The notes beneath the pieces were generated by a model. That model saw nothing but the letters and a program-made list of their open reading frames with translations, was not told the origin of the DNA and made no database searches. From an uncultured Sphingomonadaceae bacterium (GTDB lineage: Bacteria > Pseudomonadota > Alphaproteobacteria > Sphingomonadales > Sphingomonadaceae): DNA of 41,185 nt. The stretch's first letter is position 1. Every line of letters starts with the position of its first letter. The stretch is from NCBI GenBank assembly GCA_947258815.1, contig CAMYJW010000020.1:1-41185 (forward strand). The letters run 5' to 3'. The position numbers and the translations under genes were made by a program. Shown here piece after piece: positions 15,451 to 23,651 of the stretch.

Positions 15451-16758
15451 ATGGCTGAACCGCTCAAGATTGCCCTTGCAGGATTAGGCACGGTTGGAAC
15501 CGGCGTGATCCGGCTGATCGAAACCAACGCAGAGCTGATCGCGCGCAGGGCACGCAGACCAATTGCGATCACCGCGGTCAGCGCGCGCGATCGCACTAAG
15601 GACAGAGGTGTCGATCTTGCGTGTTATGCGTGGGAAGATGACCCTGTCGTGCTTGCCGCGCGTGACGACGTGGATGTGGTTGTGGAACTGGTCGGCGGCT
15701 CGGACGGGCCGGCCCTGGCGCTCGCCCGCAATGCGATTGCGCAAGGCAAATCGCTGGTCACGGCGAACAAGGCGATGATTGCGCATCATGGCCTTGAACT
15801 TGCGTCGGATGCCGAGCAGGCCGGTATTGCGCTTAAGTTCGAGGCGGCGGTTGCGGGTGGCATTCCGGTTGTCAAAGGGCTGAGCGAAGGCGCGGCGGCG
15901 AATGCGATTGAGCGGGTCTACGGGATCCTCAACGGGACCTGCAATTATATCCTCTCCACCATGGAGGCTACGGGACGCGATTTTGGCGACGTGCTGGCCG
16001 ATGCCCAGCGGCTTGGTTATGCCGAGGCCGATCCGACATTCGATATTGAGGGAATTGACGCCGCGCACAAGCTGGCGATCCTGGCTTCAATCGGGTTCGG
16101 TGCGCGACTGGACTTTGATGCTGTCGATGTGTCCGGTATTTCCCGGATCAAGGCCGCGGATATCGCGCAGGCACGCGCGCTTGGCTATGTCATCAGGCTG
16201 ATCGGCATGACCGAGATTGATACCGCCGGCAGCGGAGCAGGGTTGTTTCAGCGTGTCCGTCCGCATCTCGTGCCGGTCGATCATCCGCTTGCGCATGTTG
16301 ACGGTGCTACGAATGCGGTTGTCGCAGAAGGCAATTTCATGGGGCGGCTGCTGTTTCAGGGCGCGGGTGCGGGCGATGGGCCGACTGCCAGCGCGGTTGT
16401 TGCAGATATCATAGATGTCGCCAGGGGTGAACGCGGAGCCGCTTTCGCGATGCCGGTTGATGAACTTGAAGCGATGCCGCGTGCGTTGACCGGGCACCGG
16501 ACGGGACGGGCCTATTTGCGGTTCACCGTGCCGGACCGGCCAGGTGTTCTGGCGGAGATCACGGCGGCGATGCGCGATGCGGGGGTTTCGATTGAAAGCC
16601 TGATTCAGCATGGCCGGGCCGAAGAGGGTGGCGAAGTGATTATCGCGATGGTCACGCATGATGGGCCCGAATCGGCGGTGAGCGCTGCGATCTCTTTGCT
16701 TGAAGGGTCCGACAGTCTCACTGCGGAGCCGCTGGTGATGCAGATACTGGGCAGCTGA
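15451..16758 (+). CDS. hom: homoserine dehydrogenase
   Basis: Hom reduces aspartate semialdehyde to homoserine with NAD(P)H, the branch to threonine, methionine and isoleucine. The 435-residue enzyme starts at ATG 15451 behind GAAAGGAAG. The Rossmann loop is LAGLGTVGTGVIRL (about 9-22). Catalytic-domain signatures are LVTANKAMIAHHG, FEAAVAGGIPVVKGL, GILNGTCNYILSTME, LGYAEADPTFDIEGIDAAHKLA and the later KAADI. A C-terminal ACT domain (RFTVPDRPGVLAEITAAMRDAGVSI, about 350-430) implies allosteric feedback, usually by threonine. It is monofunctional, without an aspartokinase part. Confidence 0.97.
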   Translation: MAEPLKIALAGLGTVGTGVIRLIETNAELIARRARRPIAITAVSARDRTKDRGVDLACYAWEDDPVVLAARDDVDVVVELVGGSDGPALALARNAIAQGKSLVTANKAMIAHHGLELASDAEQAGIALKFEAAVAGGIPVVKGLSEGAAANAIERVYGILNGTCNYILSTMEATGRDFGDVLADAQRLGYAEADPTFDIEGIDAAHKLAILASIGFGARLDFDAVDVSGISRIKAADIAQARALGYVIRLIGMTEIDTAGSGAGLFQRVRPHLVPVDHPLAHVDGATNAVVAEGNFMGRLLFQGAGAGDGPTASAVVADIIDVARGERGAAFAMPVDELEAMPRALTGHRTGRAYLRFTVPDRPGVLAEITAAMRDAGVSIESLIQHGRAEEGGEVIIAMVTHDGPESAVSAAISLLEGSDSLTAEPLVMQILGS

Positions 16759-16765
16759 GTTGCAG

Positions 16766-16785
16766 CGCACCATATCCGTGGTGCG
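16766..16785 (+). terminator. possible terminator after hom
   Basis: CGCACCA pairs with TGGTGCG around a six-base loop, eight bases after the hom stop. No T-run follows, so it is a weak candidate. Confidence 0.35.
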
Positions 16786-16939
16786 TCATCAATATGCCTT
16801 GATGCCTGCCTAGATGGCGAAGGCCAATAATGCAGGCAGCCGCTGCTCGACATTCCGGCCGGTGCTGTTTAATCGACAGTGAACGGTCCGGCGTTTTATC
16901 TCCGGGCAAAAGCATTAACCCAAGGAGCACATTCAAACG

Positions 16940-17920
16940 ATGACGAAAGCCCAAGCCAGCAACGCTCTTGACCGTGCCCTTGTACTTGAAATGGTACGCG
17001 TTACCGAAGCGGCGGCCGTCGCGGCATCCAGCCTGATCGGACGCGGCGATGAAAAAGCCGCCGATGCTGCTGCGGTGGAAGCCATGCGCAAGGCATTTGA
17101 CCAGCTTTACATGGATGGCACCGTGGTGATCGGTGAAGGCGAACGTGATGAAGCGCCGATGCTGTACATTGGCGAAAAGGTGGGCGGTGCACCGGGGACC
17201 GGGCCGAAGATCGATATCGCGCTTGATCCGCTGGAAGGCACAACGATCACCGCGAAGGCGGGGCCGAATGCGCTGGCCGTGCTGGCTGCTGCGGAGGAGG
17301 GCTGTCTGCTCAATGCGCCTGATGTTTACATGGACAAGCTGGCGGTTGGGCCGGGCTATCCCAAGGATGTTATCGATCTTTCGAAGAGCCCGACGGAGAA
17401 TGTCGAGGCAGTTGCCAAGGCAAAAGGCGTCAGGCCCAACCAGATCATCGTATGCGTGCTCGATCGTCCGCGTCATGCCGATCTCATTGCCGAGTTGCGC
17501 GCCATCGGCTGCGGCATTCAGCTTATTCCCGACGGGGATGTCGCCGGGGTTATCGCGGTTACGGACGAGGACACGACCATCGATCTTTACATGGGATCGG
17601 GCGGCGCGCCGGAAGGCGTTTTGGCTGCTGCTGCCTTGCGCTGTGTCGGCGGCCAGTTCCAGGGGCGGCTGACATTCCGTAACGAAGACGAACGCGCGCG
17701 CGCGCGTAAATGGGGAATCGAAGATCTCAACCGGATCTACAAGCTGGAAGACCTTGCCAAAGGCGATTGCATTTTTGCCGCCACGGGCGTCACCGATGGT
17801 TCGTTGCTGGACGGCGTAAAGCATTTGCGCAATGGCAGAATGACAACCAACAGCGTTGTGATGCGCGCGTCTTCGGGCACGGTTCGCTGGGTCAAGGGCG
17901 AACACAGAATTGGCGATTGA
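16940..17920 (+). CDS. glpX: class II fructose-1,6-bisphosphatase
   Basis: GlpX removes the 1-phosphate of fructose 1,6-bisphosphate in gluconeogenesis, using Mn/Mg and lithium-sensitive chemistry. At 326 residues it has the normal length. Signatures are VTEAAAVAASSLIGRGDEKAAD, DGTVVIGEGERDEAPML, IALDPLEGTT (metal/phosphate site, near 95), YMGSGGAPEGVLAAAALRC and the C-terminal FAATGVTDGSLL. An AAGGAG ribosome site lies upstream of ATG 16940. It follows hom by 181 bp, as in several sphingomonads, though no metabolic link is evident. Confidence 0.96.
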   Translation: MTKAQASNALDRALVLEMVRVTEAAAVAASSLIGRGDEKAADAAAVEAMRKAFDQLYMDGTVVIGEGERDEAPMLYIGEKVGGAPGTGPKIDIALDPLEGTTITAKAGPNALAVLAAAEEGCLLNAPDVYMDKLAVGPGYPKDVIDLSKSPTENVEAVAKAKGVRPNQIIVCVLDRPRHADLIAELRAIGCGIQLIPDGDVAGVIAVTDEDTTIDLYMGSGGAPEGVLAAAALRCVGGQFQGRLTFRNEDERARARKWGIEDLNRIYKLEDLAKGDCIFAATGVTDGSLLDGVKHLRNGRMTTNSVVMRASSGTVRWVKGEHRIGD

Positions 17921-18065
17921 ACGCGCAATCTGATTTGCGCATAGCGCCTGTTTGAGTCGTGCTGCCGGGGCAGCGCGGGGGAAATTCCGCAGCTGCATGT
18001 TGCATTCGCATGACGCTCGGCTAGAGCCGGGCGCAGACGCGGGTGTATCGGGGAAGGGCAGCGCA

Positions 18066-19001
18066 ATGAAGATCATGGCGGGCAACAGCAATCTGCCGCT
18101 GGCGCGGGCGGTTGCAGGCTATCTTGAACTGCCGTTGACCGATGCCAGCGTGCGGCGATTCGCCGACGAAGAGATTTTCGTCGAGATTCACGAAAACGTG
18201 CGCGGTGAAGACGTGTTCATCGTTCAGCCGACAAGCTTTCCGGCGAACGACAATCTGATGGAGCTGCTGATCTGCATCGATGCGCTGCGCCGCGCATCGG
18301 CCAAGCGAATCACCGCGGTTGTTCCCTATTTCGGTTATGCCCGGCAAGACCGTAAGCCGGGGCCGCGCACGCCGATTTCGGCAAAGCTTGTTTCCAACCT
18401 GATCACCGAGGCGGGGGCTGATCGCGTGCTGTCGGTCGATCTGCATGCTGGCCAGATTCAGGGCTTCTTCGATATCCCGACTGATAATCTGTATGCCGCG
18501 CCGGTGATGGCGGCCGATATTCAGGCGCGTTACGGTGATCAGGACTTGACCGTGGTTTCGCCCGATGTGGGCGGCGTGGTCAGGGCGCGCGCGCTGGCCA
18601 AGCGGCTGGATAATGCGCCGCTCGCAATCGTCGATAAACGCCGCGACAAGCCGGGCCAGTCTGAAGTGATGAACATCATCGGCGATGTGACCGACAAGGC
18701 CTGCATCCTGATTGACGATATCGTCGATTCGGGCGGCACACTTTGCAATGCGGCGCAGGCGCTGCTTGATGAAGGCGCGAAAAGCGTGACCGCCTATATC
18801 ACGCACGGGGTGCTTTCAGGCGGCGCGGTGGCCCGCGTAAACGGTTCCGCGCTCAAGGAACTGGTCATCACCGATTCGATCCTCGCCACCGATGCCGCGA
18901 ACGATTCGGACCGGATCCGCATTCTCACGATCGCGCCGCTGCTGGGCGAGGCCATCCGCCGCATCGCCGATGAAAGCTCCGTTTCCAGTCTGTTTGACTG
19001 A
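18066..19001 (+). CDS. prs: ribose-phosphate pyrophosphokinase
   Basis: Prs converts ribose 5-phosphate and ATP to PRPP for nucleotide, histidine, tryptophan and NAD synthesis. The 311-residue protein begins [20 protein letters not shown], the usual family N-terminus, so ATG 18066 is chosen over the upstream open frame. Signatures include [64 protein letters not shown], the flexible [12 protein letters not shown] and the PRPP loop [14 protein letters not shown] (near 215-228). It is followed after 27 bp by hisN, which belongs to a PRPP-using pathway. Confidence 0.97.
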   Translation: MKIMAGNSNLPLARAVAGYLELPLTDASVRRFADEEIFVEIHENVRGEDVFIVQPTSFPANDNLMELLICIDALRRASAKRITAVVPYFGYARQDRKPGPRTPISAKLVSNLITEAGADRVLSVDLHAGQIQGFFDIPTDNLYAAPVMAADIQARYGDQDLTVVSPDVGGVVRARALAKRLDNAPLAIVDKRRDKPGQSEVMNIIGDVTDKACILIDDIVDSGGTLCNAAQALLDEGAKSVTAYITHGVLSGGAVARVNGSALKELVITDSILATDAANDSDRIRILTIAPLLGEAIRRIADESSVSSLFD

Positions 19002-19028
19002 GCGTGTGGCTGTGACCGGGTTTTCCGA

Positions 19029-19811
19029 ATGAAGCTGGAAAACGACATCGCGCTTGCCATGCGGCTGGCCGATGCCGCCGGTGAAGTTATTCGTCCGCAT
19101 TTCCGCTCTGGCCTTGTATCGGAGCGCAAGGGCGATGCTACGCCTGTCACGATTGCCGATCGCGAAGCGGAAGAGGCGATGCGGCGCATCCTTACGGCCG
19201 AAGCGCCGCGCGATGGCGTGATTGGCGAAGAGTTCGGCACCCAAGACAGCAGCTCGGGCCGCAGCTGGGTGCTCGATCCGATTGACGGCACGGTTTCGTT
19301 TCTGGCTGGGCGGCCCATCTTCGGGACGCTGATCGCCTTGCTGGTCGATGGTTTTCCGGTGCTTGGCGTGATCGACCAGCCGATTCTGGGCGAACGCTGG
19401 ATCGGCGCGAGCGGGGTGGCGACGACATTCAACGGCGCGCCGGTCAGGACACGACCCTGCCGCCAACTTTCCGATGCGACGCTGGCGACCACCGGGCCGC
19501 ACTATTTTGACGATCACGATGGCGGCCACTTCATGGCGCTCGCCGCGCGCACCGATCACAAACGCATGATGATGGGCGGCGACTGTTATAATTACGGGCT
19601 GGTCGCTTCAGGCCATCTCGATCTGGTGTGTGAGGCCGGGCTTCAGCTTTATGACTGGGCCGCGCTGGTGCCTATCATGGAAGGCGCGGGCGGAACGATG
19701 TGTGACTGGGTTGGCGATCCGCTTCATGCCGGATCGGATGGGCATGTGCTGGCGCTGGGCGATTCCGCGCGGCTGGAAGATGTTATCGAAGCGCTGGCGT
19801 GCGATCATTGA
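19029..19811 (+). CDS. hisN: histidinol-phosphatase, inositol-monophosphatase family
   Basis: The 260-residue protein belongs to the magnesium-dependent, lithium-sensitive phosphatase superfamily. Metal ligands are visible in GEEFG (about 66-70), WVLDPIDGTVSFLAGRP (about 80-96) and the later LYDWAALVPIMEGAGG. The variant IDGTVSFLAGRPIFGTLIAL and QLYDWAAL match the HisN group, which removes phosphate from histidinol phosphate, more than SuhB. It lies close behind prs, which supplies PRPP to the same pathway. Action on inositol or other sugar phosphates is the alternative. Confidence 0.88.
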   Translation: MKLENDIALAMRLADAAGEVIRPHFRSGLVSERKGDATPVTIADREAEEAMRRILTAEAPRDGVIGEEFGTQDSSSGRSWVLDPIDGTVSFLAGRPIFGTLIALLVDGFPVLGVIDQPILGERWIGASGVATTFNGAPVRTRPCRQLSDATLATTGPHYFDDHDGGHFMALAARTDHKRMMMGGDCYNYGLVASGHLDLVCEAGLQLYDWAALVPIMEGAGGTMCDWVGDPLHAGSDGHVLALGDSARLEDVIEALACDH

Positions 19812-19838
19812 TCGCGCGTGACACGGGCGCGCGGCGGA

Positions 19839-20129
19839 TTATCCCGCAATCCGATCAAAATCCGCCATTTTCAGTGGTCCGCCAACCGCGCCCATAATGC
19901 GCCCCATCACGTCCTTGGGCAGTTGCGAGCCTGCTGCCTTGCGCGAATCTTCGTTGTCCCAGAATTCAAGGAACAGAAAGTGTTTTGCGTCTGTGCGGTC
20001 CTGCAGCACGGTTGCGCCCTGCGATCCGGCGATGGTCTTTACCGCCTCGGCCAGCGCGCCCAGCGCCTCACCCAGTGCGGCTTCGCTGCCGGGGTTTGCT
20101 GTCATGTCGTATGTGTGAACGATAGCCAT
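19839..20129 (-). CDS. antibiotic biosynthesis monooxygenase (ABM) domain protein
   Basis: The 96-residue protein is a single ferredoxin-like ABM domain: VHTYDMTANPGSEAALGEALGALAE, GATVLQDRTDAKHFLFLEFWDNEDSRKAA and a C-terminal helix. Such small cofactor-free proteins act as quinol monooxygenases (YgiN-like) or have unknown roles. No catalytic residue assignment is possible here. It is convergent with hisN and divergent from the gene at 20191. Confidence 0.8.
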   Translation of the reverse strand: MAIVHTYDMTANPGSEAALGEALGALAEAVKTIAGSQGATVLQDRTDAKHFLFLEFWDNEDSRKAAGSQLPKDVMGRIMGAVGGPLKMADFDRIAG

Positions 20130-20190
20130 ATATACCTGTTCTTTGTCGCGATTGCAGAAGTGATCATCTCTTGGCAGAGCCGGACGGACA

Positions 20191-20643
20191 ATGAAAGCGA
20201 TGCGTTTCTTCTTCTACGGCACACTGGTTGCAGGCCATACCAATCCTGTCGCGCGCATGATCCATGCCAGGTTGCGCTCCGTCGGCGCGGCGACTCTGGC
20301 CGGAAGTCTGCATGCCATTCCAACTCCCAAAGGCTGGTATCCTGCTTTGTTGCCGGGAGGCGGTATGGTTCACGGCATGCTTTATGTCGCGCGCGCGGGT
20401 TTTAGCGAAAGCGATCTTGCCCGCATGGACGACTATGAGGATTACCATCCTGGCAGCCCGCGAAATTCGCTCTACATACGCGAATCGGTGACCGCCTTTG
20501 GAGAGGACGGGAAAGGCCTGAAGGCGCAGACCTATCGCTTCAACCAGCGGATCCCTCAAAACGCGAAGGCAATTCCGGGAGGAGACTTCGCCGCGTGGCT
20601 TGGCGAACATGGTTTGACCTCGTTTGCATCGGCGCGACACTGA
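20191..20643 (+). CDS. gamma-glutamylcyclotransferase family protein
   Basis: The 150-residue protein has the GGCT/AIG2 fold signature at its N-terminus (FFFYGTLVAGHTNPVARMI, YGTL at 9-12) and LARMDDYEDYHPGSPRNSLYIRESV, which contains the family Asp/Tyr-rich core. The catalytic Glu expected in GGCT is probably in this DYEDY region, but I cannot fix it. Members release 5-oxoproline from gamma-glutamyl compounds. Its start overlaps the shadow of the divergent promoter region. It precedes rpmI by 147 bp with no obvious functional link. Confidence 0.85.
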   Translation: MKAMRFFFYGTLVAGHTNPVARMIHARLRSVGAATLAGSLHAIPTPKGWYPALLPGGGMVHGMLYVARAGFSESDLARMDDYEDYHPGSPRNSLYIRESVTAFGEDGKGLKAQTYRFNQRIPQNAKAIPGGDFAAWLGEHGLTSFASARH

Positions 20644-20733
20644 TCGTTTGGCAAGGGCCGCAGCAAGTTCTTGCCTTTTGCCCGCGTCCGCACTAAACGC
20701 GCGCCCTTCACAGACACGGAATCGAGCGACCGG

Positions 20734-20755
20734 CCTGGCTGAAAGGGCTGCCAGG
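20734..20755 (+). promoter_or_regulatory. hairpin in the rpmI leader
   Basis: CCTGGC and GCCAGG can pair around a ten-base loop about 35 bases before the rpmI start. L35/L20 operons are often controlled by L20 binding to leader RNA, so a role in autoregulation is conceivable, but I do not recognise a known motif. Confidence 0.2.
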
Positions 20756-20790
20756 GCTGGTTGGACGTGTCCCTGACAAAGGAGACGAAA

Positions 20791-20994
20791 ATGCCCAAAC
20801 TGAAGACCAAGAGCGGTGTGAAGAAGCGCTTCAAGATCACCGCAACCGGCAAGGTGATGCACGGCGTGGCCGGCAAGCGCCACCGGCTGATCAGCCACAA
20901 CGGCAAGTACATCCGTCAGAATCGCGGCACCGATGTCATTTCGGAACAGGACGCGAAGACCATCAAGAAATGGGCGCCCTACGGCCTCAAGTAA
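20791..20994 (+). CDS. rpmI: 50S ribosomal protein L35
   Basis: The 67-residue basic protein begins [20 protein letters not shown], the standard L35 N-terminus, with AAGGAG eight bases upstream of ATG 20791; the open frame upstream is not used. [14 protein letters not shown] is the second family hallmark. L35 is an assembly protein of the large subunit. It is followed after 19 bp by rplT, the usual partner. infC, often the first gene of this operon, is not here. Confidence 0.98.
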   Translation: MPKLKTKSGVKKRFKITATGKVMHGVAGKRHRLISHNGKYIRQNRGTDVISEQDAKTIKKWAPYGLK

Positions 20995-21013
20995 TTCTCA
21001 GGAGTACTGCTAA

Positions 21014-21373
21014 ATGGCTCGCATCAAACGCGGCGTCACCACACGCACCAAACACAAGCGGCTTCTGGATCAGGCCAAAGGCTATCGCGGTCGCCGCAAG
21101 AATACTATCCGCATCGCGCGCCAGGCTGTCGAAAAGGCCGGCCAGTATGCGTATCGCGACCGCAAGGTTAAAAAGCGCAATTTCCGCGCGCTCTGGATTC
21201 AGCGCATTAATGCGGCGGTTCGGGCTGAAGGCCTGACATATTCGCAATTCATTCACGGCACCAAGCTTGCCGGGATCGAACTTGATCGCAAGACGATGGC
21301 CGATCTGGCGATGAATGAAAGCGCCGTGTTCTCGACGGTTATTGCACAGGCAAAGAAAGCGCTTGATTCATAA
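21014..21373 (+). CDS. rplT: 50S ribosomal protein L20
   Basis: The 119-residue protein shows the L20 pattern [41 protein letters not shown], and [21 protein letters not shown]20 binds 23S rRNA early in large-subunit assembly and represses its own operon in other bacteria. The ribosome site CAGGAG lies upstream of ATG 21014. A bidirectional terminator follows at 21412. Confidence 0.98.
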   Translation: MARIKRGVTTRTKHKRLLDQAKGYRGRRKNTIRIARQAVEKAGQYAYRDRKVKKRNFRALWIQRINAAVRAEGLTYSQFIHGTKLAGIELDRKTMADLAMNESAVFSTVIAQAKKALDS

Positions 21374-21411
21374 TTCAGCAAGCGATCAATTCTTAACCTA
21401 ACATTAATTAC

Positions 21412-21446
21412 AAAGGGCGCGGTCAGAATTTCTGTTCGCGCCCTTT
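21412..21446. terminator. terminator after rplT
   Basis: AAAGGGCGCG (21412-21421) pairs perfectly with CGCGCCCTTT (21437-21446) around a 15-base loop; the stem itself ends in TTT on either strand. It lies 38 bp after the rplT stop. Confidence 0.8.
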
Positions 21447-21512
21447 GCTTGCATTGTCCTTTTATTGCCAGTATTTAGTACGCCACCGTAGCGTTTTCTG
21501 GCGGATTTTGGC

Positions 21513-22445
21513 GTGCTTGAGTTATACGAAATCAAAATTCGGTTTTACGCGCCATCACCTGCCCTGTCTGAGTATTTCATACGATACTATTTCCTTGAAA
21601 CGATAGTTTCAGAAGCTGAAGAACGTGGTGGGGACGAGTCGTATAGTGGCCAGGTCGAAGACACGATTTTCCCTGAATGGGCGACATTGCGGATATATGA
21701 TGGCGATGAACCGTTAGTCGAAAGCCGGTCAGGCAAGCGGGTTTCCGGCACAAACTTCATCGTGGCCGGGCCTTTGATCGAAGAGACGAGAATGAGCATC
21801 GGATCGGCCCGGCAGTGGGGGGCCGTGCTGAGCCCGCTTGGCTGGGACCAGTTCGTAGGCCTTCCCGCCTTCGACTTTGCAAATGGCGTTTTTGATGCAA
21901 ACGGGCATCCGGCATTCGAACGGTTTCGCGATCTGCCTGCGTCTGTGTTCACGGGAGATGGCGACGACAAAGCGGAGTTCGCGCGGCTTGAAAAGTTCTT
22001 CGCCGGGCTTCTTGGTGATCCTAAACCAGAAGAGCCGCTTGTTCGCCAAGTGTATATGGCATGCCTTGATCCCGGGTTTCATACGGTAAGCGATTTCGCG
22101 GAGCATCTTGGCTTAAGCCGCAGAAAACTTGAAAGATTGTGCAAAGTCCATTTTGGCTTCACGCCAAAGATGCTTCTTCGCCGCCAGCGCTTTTTGCGCA
22201 GCCTTTCCCTGTTCACGGTCGATCCAAAGCTCAAGTGGATCAGGGCGATTGATGAGAGTTATCACGATCAGGCGCAGTTTGTCCGCGATTTCAAGCAGTT
22301 CATGGGGATGACGCCAAGAGAATACGCCGGGTTGCCCAAACCGATTCTTGCGGTCGCACTGCGGGAACGTGACAGATACGTGCGAGAACTGGACAACGGT
22401 TCGCGCGATTGGGAATGGGTGCCCGATCTCCGCACCGGCAAGTGA
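21513..22445 (+). CDS. AraC-family transcriptional regulator
   Basis: The 310-residue protein has a C-terminal AraC-type double helix-turn-helix (about 195-280). The first helix-turn-helix is TVSDFAEHLGLSRRKLERLCKVHFG and the second segment is AQFVRDFKQFMGMTPREYAG. The N-terminal region (about 1-180) is a divergent sensor domain (DTIFPEWATLRIYDG, SPLGWDQFVGLP) like those of AraC proteins with a DUF6597-like N-terminus. The start GTG 21513 is the most upstream plausible one. GC content and codon use look slightly lower than neighbours in the 5' part. Its targets are not adjacent in any clear way. Confidence 0.9.
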   Translation: MLELYEIKIRFYAPSPALSEYFIRYYFLETIVSEAEERGGDESYSGQVEDTIFPEWATLRIYDGDEPLVESRSGKRVSGTNFIVAGPLIEETRMSIGSARQWGAVLSPLGWDQFVGLPAFDFANGVFDANGHPAFERFRDLPASVFTGDGDDKAEFARLEKFFAGLLGDPKPEEPLVRQVYMACLDPGFHTVSDFAEHLGLSRRKLERLCKVHFGFTPKMLLRRQRFLRSLSLFTVDPKLKWIRAIDESYHDQAQFVRDFKQFMGMTPREYAGLPKPILAVALRERDRYVRELDNGSRDWEWVPDLRTGK

Positions 22446-22535
22446 GCGACTGCACGTTGCGATTCGCCCGGTTCACCCCTAAGGACCGCCGCTTGAGATC
22501 AACTGGTGGCACCATCTGGGCGAGGCGAATTTCAA

Positions 22536-23633
22536 GTGGACTATGCACAAACCGGGCGCGAGGCGCAGGCGCGGATTGAAAGCGCCGCCGATCTGGATGC
22601 ACTGGAAGCCCTGAGGGTTGAATTTCTGGGCAAACAGGGTTCGGTTTCCGGCCTGCTGAAAACACTCGGCAAGATGACGCCGGAAGAGCGCAAGGAAAAA
22701 GGCCCGGAGATTCATGGGCTGCGCGAAACCGTTAGCAATGCGATCGCGGCGCGCAAGGATGCTCTCGAAGTGGCGGCGCTGGCGGCGCAGCTGGCCGAAC
22801 AGACAATCGATCTTTCGCTGCCTGCCCCGGACGCGCCCACCGGCTCTGTCCATCCGATTGCACAAGTCATGGACGAACTGGCGGAGATTTTTGCCGATCT
22901 CGGATTTGCCGTCGCGTCTGGCCCGGAAATCGAGGATGACTGGCACAATTTCACCGCGCTCAACATGCCCGAGAGCCACCCGGCGCGGGCGATGCACGAC
23001 ACGTTCTATTTCCCCGATCGCGATGCCCAGGATCGCGAAATGCTGCTGCGCACCCACACGTCGCCGGTGCAGATCCGCACAATGCTCGATCAGGGCGCGC
23101 CGCTGCGGATCATTGCCCCGGGCCGGGTCTATCGATCAGACAGCGATGCGACGCACACGCCGATGTTCCATCAGATCGAAGGTCTGGTGATCGACAGGGA
23201 CATTCATCTTGGCCATCTGAAATGGACGCTTGAAACCCTGCTCAAGGCATTCTTTGAACGTGACGATATCGTATTGCGCCTGCGGCCAAGCTATTTCCCG
23301 TTCACCGAGCCGTCGGTGGAAGTCGATACCGGCTTCTCGTTCGTCGATGGCCGCCGTGTGGTTGGCGGCAGCGGCGATGATGCGGGTCATTCGTGGATGG
23401 AGCTTTTGGGATCGGGCATGGTCAATCGTAACGTGCTGATCGCCGGTGGGCTTGATCCCGATGAATGGCAGGGCTTTGCGTTCGGCGTCGGTGTCGACCG
23501 GCTGGCGATGCTGAAATACGGAATGAACGATCTGCGCGCGTTCTTCGACGGCGATGTGCGCTGGCTTTCGCATTATGGCTTTTCCGCGCTTGACGCTCCG
23601 ACTTTGTCGGCTGGCGTCGGCACACCGGCCTGA
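22536..23633 (+). CDS. pheS: phenylalanine--tRNA ligase alpha subunit
   Basis: PheS carries the catalytic core of the alpha2beta2 enzyme that charges tRNA-Phe. An N-terminal coiled coil (about 1-85) is followed by the class II core with motif 2-type segments ([33 protein letters not shown]), [16 protein letters not shown], and the ATP-binding [15 protein letters not shown] choose GTG 22536, giving 365 residues and the normal N-terminus; GTG 22506 would add ten residues. pheT follows after 18 bp. Confidence 0.96.
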   Translation: MDYAQTGREAQARIESAADLDALEALRVEFLGKQGSVSGLLKTLGKMTPEERKEKGPEIHGLRETVSNAIAARKDALEVAALAAQLAEQTIDLSLPAPDAPTGSVHPIAQVMDELAEIFADLGFAVASGPEIEDDWHNFTALNMPESHPARAMHDTFYFPDRDAQDREMLLRTHTSPVQIRTMLDQGAPLRIIAPGRVYRSDSDATHTPMFHQIEGLVIDRDIHLGHLKWTLETLLKAFFERDDIVLRLRPSYFPFTEPSVEVDTGFSFVDGRRVVGGSGDDAGHSWMELLGSGMVNRNVLIAGGLDPDEWQGFAFGVGVDRLAMLKYGMNDLRAFFDGDVRWLSHYGFSALDAPTLSAGVGTPA

Positions 23634-23651
23634 AGCGGGGAGGACTGACAG